A DNA stretch of 64,000 bases from Ascidiaceihabitans sp029251465 (GTDB lineage Bacteria > Pseudomonadota > Alphaproteobacteria > Rhodobacterales > Rhodobacteraceae). Positions within the stretch are counted from its first letter, which is position 1; every line of letters begins with the position of its first letter. A program made the translations under genes and the position numbers. The notes below the pieces were generated by a model. It was not told the DNA's origin. It made no database searches and worked only from the letters and a program-made list of their open reading frames with translations. The stretch spans positions 2,170,001 through 2,234,000 of the forward strand of contig NZ_CP170633.1 in the NCBI RefSeq assembly GCF_042932805.1, in the 5' to 3' direction. This document shows positions 59,765-64,000 of the stretch, piece by piece.

Positions 59765-61090
59765 ATGGCTGACATCGAACTGTCTGATCCAAACGTGCAG
59801 CGGCTGATGTGGCGGTTGGGCTTGCCGGCGATGGCAGGTTTGTCGTTGAACGCTGCGCATCAGGCGGTGGACGCGGCGTTTGTCGGGCGTTTGGGCACCG
59901 AGCCGTTGGCGGCCTTGTTGTTGCTGTCCCCAATGGCAGGGCTGATTGCGGCCGCAGGCATCGGGCTGGGCATCGGGGCTGCCAGTTCTGTCGCCCGATC
60001 CCTTGGCGCAGGTGACGCCGACGAGGCACGCGCGGTCACTGGTTTGGCGCTGTTGGTTGCGGCCGCATTGGCAATCTGCGCCGTCGCCGGTTTGTTGCTG
60101 TTCGCGGATCCCGCGCTGCGCCTTTTGGGTGCACAGGGCGCAATGCTGGATGTCGCCCGCCCCTACCTGAGCGTACAAGCCATCACGATTGGCTGCGCTA
60201 TCTTGCAGATTCAATGCGATTTTCTAGCGATTGGGCGCGGCAACGCACAGTTCAGCATGAAGACACTGGCCTTGTGTTTCGGGCTTAACATTCTGCTGGA
60301 TCCGCTGTTTATCTTTGGGTTTGATCTAGGTCTGCCCGGCGCTGCGTGGGCGACGCTATGCGCGCAAATCATCACGCTGGCGGTCTGGGCTTGGCATTTT
60401 TCAAACCGTGCACGCCGCCCGAAAATCGGCACTGCCCGCCTGTTGGGCCCTGTGTTGCGCGTCGGCATGCCAGAGGCCGCATCCGTCGCAATTACCACCC
60501 TCAGCTTGATGGCGCTACTGCGCCTCGCCACCGGGTTTGACGGTGCCGGATCGGTTGCCGCCTTAGGCATCGCATTGCGGTTAATTTTTGTCGTCATGTT
60601 GCCGCTAGAAGGCTTTGCAATTGGTGTGCAGCCCATCTTGTCTCACGCCTTTGGACGATGCGATGCTGAGCGGTTTGCTATGACCTTACGTTTGATTTTA
60701 TGGAAAAGCTTTGGGGTGACGACGACGCTCGCGATCCTGTTTTTCCTTTTCGCCCAGCCACTGGTCAGCGTCTTTGTCACCGATCCGGGCATTCTAGAAA
60801 ACGCGACGCTTTTGCTGCGGTGTTTGGCGATTGCCCTGCCCGCCATTGCGCTGCGTTTATGCGTTCAAATCAGCCTTCAGGCGACGATCCGACCGCGTGC
60901 TGCCGCCGTGCTTGGGCTTGCCCCGATGGGGTGGTTGCTGTGGCCGTTGGTGGCGCTGCTTGTCCCCGGCTTTGACGTTTTGGGCATAGCGCTGGCGGTC
61001 ATGATCGCTGCTTGGATCGCGGCAATGCTGGCCTTTATCACGTTGCGCACCACCCCGAATTCACTGCAATCCACAGGAGTTTCCGTATGA
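59765..61090 (+). CDS. MATE family efflux transporter (probable siderophore exporter)
   Basis: A 441-residue protein with twelve helices arranged as two MATE halves: LPAMAGLSLNAAHQAVDAAFVGRLG at the N-terminus and GMPEAASVAITTLSLMALLRLATGFDG starting the second half. IGVQPILSHAFGRCDAERF (about 287-305) is the conserved inter-helix motif. GGAG precedes the ATG. Its location between MbtH and siderophore genes, with a 4-base overlap to the next gene, makes export of the siderophore the likely job. Confidence 0.88.
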   Translation: MADIELSDPNVQRLMWRLGLPAMAGLSLNAAHQAVDAAFVGRLGTEPLAALLLLSPMAGLIAAAGIGLGIGAASSVARSLGAGDADEARAVTGLALLVAAALAICAVAGLLLFADPALRLLGAQGAMLDVARPYLSVQAITIGCAILQIQCDFLAIGRGNAQFSMKTLALCFGLNILLDPLFIFGFDLGLPGAAWATLCAQIITLAVWAWHFSNRARRPKIGTARLLGPVLRVGMPEAASVAITTLSLMALLRLATGFDGAGSVAALGIALRLIFVVMLPLEGFAIGVQPILSHAFGRCDAERFAMTLRLILWKSFGVTTTLAILFFLFAQPLVSVFVTDPGILENATLLLRCLAIALPAIALRLCVQISLQATIRPRAAAVLGLAPMGWLLWPLVALLVPGFDVLGIALAVMIAAWIAAMLAFITLRTTPNSLQSTGVSV

Positions 61091-62253
61091 CCGACACCCC
61101 GTATCGACCCGATCTTATTTCGCCATCTGCGCGCGCGCCGCATGACGCCAGTGCGACCCCCATTTTTCAAAGCAGCTCGTTTCTATTCGACAACTATGCG
61201 CAGATAGAAGACGTGTTTGCCGGGCGTTCAGACCGCTACATTTACTCGCGCGGCGACAACCCCACGGTTGGCGAACTAGAAAACCTGATCGCCCGCCTTG
61301 AGGGCGCAAAAGCCGCGCGTGGGTTTTCGTCAGGCATGGCCGCCATTTGCGGCGCGGTGCTGCCATTTGTGCAATCCGGCGATCGCATCGTCGCGGTCAA
61401 GCATCTGTATTCAGACGCTTATCGCCTGTTTGAAACCGTTTTGGCGCGCTTCGGAGTTGAGACAATTTACGTCGATGGCAGCGACACGCAAGCCATGATC
61501 GACGCCCTGTCCGGCGCGCGTCTGGTCTATCTGGAAAGCCCCACGTCCTGGACGTTTCGCCTGCAAGACCTGAGGGCCATCGCAACGCAAGCGCGTCATT
61601 TGGGCGTCACATCGGTGATCGACAACAGCTGGGCGACTCCTATCTTTCAGCAGCCCCATGACTTGGGGATTGATCTGGTCGTTCACGCGGCCTCAAAATA
61701 TCTGTCGGGCCACAGCGATACCCTTGGCGGGCTGGTCACCGGCCCACGTCAGATGATCGAAAAAATTGACCACGAGGCGACCCATCTGTTTGGCGGACGC
61801 ATGTCGCCGATGGATGCATTTTTGGTGCTGCGTGGCATGAAAACACTGGACATGCGGATGGCACGTCACATGGAAAATGGGCTGGCGCTGGCGCAATTTT
61901 TGGCGCGCCATCCAGCGGTCACTGCGGTGCACCACCCCGGTCTGGCTGCGACACGTCCCGAGGGGTTAACAGGGTTCAGCGGGTTGTTCGCGTTTGATCT
62001 GGCGACCAGCGTCGATGTTCAGAGGTTCTGCGATGCTTTGCGCCACATTCGGATCGGTGTCAGCTGGGGTGGTCCCGAAAGCTTGATCGTGCCCGGTCAA
62101 GCCGCCTGCGCGCTGGCAGGTTCGGCCAATTCCTTCGCGCGGTTTGGTGTCAGCGCGCGCACGATCCGTCTGGCTGCCGGTCTGGAACCCTACGACACGC
62201 TGGCCAGCGATCTAGAGGATGCGCTGCACGTCGCGCAGGCGGCAGCGGCATGA
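61087..62253 (+). CDS. PLP-dependent transsulfuration-type enzyme in the siderophore locus
   Basis: A 388-residue enzyme of the cystathionine gamma-synthase/beta-lyase family. FQSSSFLFDNYAQ and YSRGDNPTVGELE (about 27-65) are family motifs, FSSGMAAI binds PLP, D179 lies in VIDNSWATP and the Schiff-base lysine is K204 in AASKYLSGHSDTLGG. The C-terminal SWGGPESLI is also conserved. Its ATG overlaps the MATE stop, and its own stop overlaps the esterase start, so it belongs to the siderophore operon. What it makes there (a modified amino acid?) is not known. Confidence 0.88.
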   Translation: MTDTPYRPDLISPSARAPHDASATPIFQSSSFLFDNYAQIEDVFAGRSDRYIYSRGDNPTVGELENLIARLEGAKAARGFSSGMAAICGAVLPFVQSGDRIVAVKHLYSDAYRLFETVLARFGVETIYVDGSDTQAMIDALSGARLVYLESPTSWTFRLQDLRAIATQARHLGVTSVIDNSWATPIFQQPHDLGIDLVVHAASKYLSGHSDTLGGLVTGPRQMIEKIDHEATHLFGGRMSPMDAFLVLRGMKTLDMRMARHMENGLALAQFLARHPAVTAVHHPGLAATRPEGLTGFSGLFAFDLATSVDVQRFCDALRHIRIGVSWGGPESLIVPGQAACALAGSANSFARFGVSARTIRLAAGLEPYDTLASDLEDALHVAQAAAA

Positions 62254-63161
62254 CGCAAATCTTGGTGGCCGAGGGCCTGGCAGACTGCGGTGGGACCCGC
62301 TGGTTCGACCTGAAAGACCGCAAAACCGGCGCCGTCCGCCGCGTCTTTTTGTGGATCCCACCGGGCGAGGCACCCGAGGCGGGCTGGCCTGCGCTGTGGC
62401 TGCTTGACGGGAACGCCGTCATCGGCACCGCGGTTGACGCCATGCGCGCGCAAGCGTTTTGGCCAACCGGAACCAACATCGGCTGGGGGGCGTTGATTGC
62501 GATCGGATACCCCACCGACGCGCCTTACGATTCCTTTCGCCGCAGCTGGGATCTTGGGCCGCCACCGGGGCAAACCTATCCGCCGTTTCATCCTGACGGA
62601 CCAGAGGTCAAGACCGGTGGCGGCGCAGAAATGGCGCGTTTTCTGTTAGAAGACGTGACCGACTTCCTCGCGGGAAAACTGTGCTTGGACACTACAAAAC
62701 AGGCGCTGTTCGGGCATTCTTTTGGCGGCTTGTTTGCCCTTTGGTTGATGTTCACGCGCCCGGACGCCTTTTCAATCTGGATTGCGGCAAGCCCGGCGAT
62801 CACGTGGGAAGACAGCTTTTTACTGGGCCACCTAGAACGGTTCACAGCACCTGAGAATGTGCGCCGCGTACATCTGTCAGCGGGCGAATGGGAGGGCGAT
62901 CAGCTTGCCCCGTTTCAGGATTTTGGCCCCGACGCAGCGGATCGCAAGGTCAAGGCCGCACAAACCCGAACCGTGGCAGCCGCCCAAGATTTCGCGCAAA
63001 TTTTGGCAGATCGCGGCATCAACGCCGGCTTTGAAATCTACCCCGACGAGACGCACATGTCCGTGTTGCCAATTGCGATAAATCGCGCAATCCGCTGGGC
63101 GTTTGCGTTGGACGAACGCGCGTTGCGGTTTTTGCCCGCAACCCCCGAAATTACCAAATGA
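62250..63161 (+). CDS. IroE/Fes-like alpha/beta hydrolase (siderophore esterase-type)
   Basis: A 303-residue esterase-D-type alpha/beta hydrolase. WIPPGEAPEAGWPALWLLDGNAV (about 35-57) and IGYPTDAPYDSFRRSWDLGPP (about 85-105) resemble IroE/BesA. The nucleophile is S157 in FGHSFGG and the histidine is probably H269 in DETHMSV. There is no signal peptide. Such enzymes open ester bonds of siderophores, trimming or iron release. The gene overlaps the transsulfuration-type gene by 4 bases, and the acyltransferase gene follows 12 bases later. Confidence 0.85.
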   Translation: MTQILVAEGLADCGGTRWFDLKDRKTGAVRRVFLWIPPGEAPEAGWPALWLLDGNAVIGTAVDAMRAQAFWPTGTNIGWGALIAIGYPTDAPYDSFRRSWDLGPPPGQTYPPFHPDGPEVKTGGGAEMARFLLEDVTDFLAGKLCLDTTKQALFGHSFGGLFALWLMFTRPDAFSIWIAASPAITWEDSFLLGHLERFTAPENVRRVHLSAGEWEGDQLAPFQDFGPDAADRKVKAAQTRTVAAAQDFAQILADRGINAGFEIYPDETHMSVLPIAINRAIRWAFALDERALRFLPATPEITK

Positions 63162-63173
63162 AAGGACAGAAAA

Positions 63174-64000
63174 ATGGCTTTTGATGACAGCGAAACACAC
63201 GTTCTACAGGCCCGACGCTGCGGTGATAACGTGCTGGTCGGCGACGATATTTCACTGGCGCTGAATCTGGCGCTGAATGATGCAAAAGACGGGCGATTGA
63301 GCCTGCGGGCGCCGACAGGGCACCCACAGGACATGGCCGTATCCATTGCCTTGGCCGCTTTTGAAACCCTCAGCGCGCAGGGCGGCGAGGTCACGATTTC
63401 ACTGACAGGCGACGCATGGGCCCCACTGCTGCCAAGGTTGATTGCAATGGGTGCCGCGCTGCGCATTGGCGCGCAAACCGTCGTTTTGCCAACCGCCTTT
63501 TGGCAGGTTCCTGACCGGTGGTTGATGCACGCCGCGCCGCCATTTCCGACCCTTTGGGATGCAGGCCCAAATGGCCGTCATCCGGTGCGTCCACCTAAAC
63601 CCGTGGGGCTGCTGTATCGCCGCTTCATTCCGTGGCTGGGCCAACATCTGCAATTGCGCGCCGCTTCGATGGACGATCTAGCGATCTTTCACCGCTGGCA
63701 AAACGACCCGCGCATCGCCGAGTTTTTTGAAGAAAGCGGCACGCTGGAAGAACACCGTCGGTACTTGCAAACCCTGACCGCTGATCCGCATATGTTGCCC
63801 CTGATTGGCAGTCTGGATGGCCGTGACTTTGGCTATTTCGAGTTGTATTGGGCGCGTGAAAACCGGATTGGCGGGCAGTATGACGCGGATGCGTGGGACC
63901 GTGGTTGGCACGTTTTGATCGGCGATCCTGACCTGCGCGGTGCCGATTATGTCACGGCGTGGATGCCGTCGTTGATGCACTACATGTTTCTGGCCGAACC
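63174..64000 (+). CDS. IucB/RhbD-like hydroxylamine N-acyltransferase (3' end outside window)
   Basis: An open frame from ATG 63174 to the window edge (275 codons seen, no stop). The last part is a GNAT domain of the siderophore type: LRAASMDDLAIFHRWQNDPRIAEFF (about 162-186), then SLDGRDFGYFELYWARENRIGGQYD and DRGWHVLIGDPDLRG. This pattern is that of IucB/RhbD/AlcB-type enzymes, which acylate N-hydroxy lysine, ornithine or diamines. It implies a hydroxamate siderophore. AAAGGAC precedes the ATG. The N-hydroxylase gene is expected beyond the edge. Confidence 0.87.
   Translation, partial: MAFDDSETHVLQARRCGDNVLVGDDISLALNLALNDAKDGRLSLRAPTGHPQDMAVSIALAAFETLSAQGGEVTISLTGDAWAPLLPRLIAMGAALRIGAQTVVLPTAFWQVPDRWLMHAAPPFPTLWDAGPNGRHPVRPPKPVGLLYRRFIPWLGQHLQLRAASMDDLAIFHRWQNDPRIAEFFEESGTLEEHRRYLQTLTADPHMLPLIGSLDGRDFGYFELYWARENRIGGQYDADAWDRGWHVLIGDPDLRGADYVTAWMPSLMHYMFLAE

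Noticed and set aside
59432..60214. A 261-residue N-terminal extension of the NRPS frame
   Set aside because: It runs through the MbtH gene, the divergent promoter and the start of the MATE gene in the antisense direction; it is low-complexity and unlike any NRPS part. The ATG at 59431 with the MbtH overlap is convincing.
1..64000. CRISPR arrays, rRNA or tRNA genes, prophage
   Set aside because: No regularly spaced repeats, no recognisable RNA-gene sequence and no phage structural genes were seen on either strand by eye.

Overview
The window reads as chromosomal DNA of a marine alphaproteobacterium of the Rhodobacteraceae (Roseobacter group). The evidence is the gene content and order: a C-P lyase operon with a DUF1045 gene beside phnM, a CuyA-like sulfo-lyase with LysR regulators, an FNR/FixK-type micro-oxic gene set with an arginine deiminase operon, and moderately high GC with short intergenic spaces. 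This placement is inference; no rRNA or tRNA gene was recognised, and no database was searched.

Layout. 1-3050: the end of a phosphonate C-P lyase operon (phnL partial, phnN, DUF1045 gene, phnM). 3051-9205: mixed accessory genes (alpha/beta hydrolase, membrane protein, SDR/LysR pair), a ParD-like gene overlapping a methionine aminopeptidase gene, and a truncated IS3 transposase in AT-rich DNA. 9206-28401: a low-oxygen/stress island with a DUF2892 protein, NAD(P)HX dehydratase, phasin, Ca-type P-ATPase, Na/Ca exchanger, site-2 protease with CBS domains, a FixL-like hybrid kinase, an OmpR-type regulator, a FixK-like Crp/Fnr protein, two universal stress proteins, arcD-arcA-arcB-arcC and CbpA/CbpM. 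Seven TTGA-N6-TCAA (FNR-type) sites sit in its promoters. 28446-36083: two LysR genes, a CuyA/D-cysteine desulfhydrase-like enzyme, and a betaine-type ABC transporter with an alpha/beta hydrolase. 36102-39453: MFS, SnoaL-like and metallo-beta-lactamase-fold genes opposite a TetR gene with two operators. 39486-45600: a TonB-dependent siderophore receptor and a complete ferric-siderophore ABC transporter. 45611-52692: periplasmic and membrane redox/metal proteins (YHYH, RcnB-like, PepSY, DUF2946, ferric-reductase-like, intradiol-dioxygenase-like, lectin-like) and an intracellular subtilase followed by an unlisted small gene with an ATT start. 52861-54506: an SDR and a small DnaB-like ATPase.

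54742-64000 (runs off the end): a siderophore biosynthesis locus with a siderophore-interacting reductase, a single-module NRPS (C-A-T-TE) with its MbtH partner, a MATE exporter, a PLP transsulfuration-type enzyme, an IroE/Fes-like esterase and an IucB/RhbD-like acyltransferase. The A-domain pocket read by eye matches the hydroxyornithine type. The NRPS condensation domain has lost its catalytic histidine, so the assembly chemistry is not the textbook one. This locus, the heme-PAS/FNR-box island, and the protease with its separate propeptide-like partner are the most interesting parts of the window.
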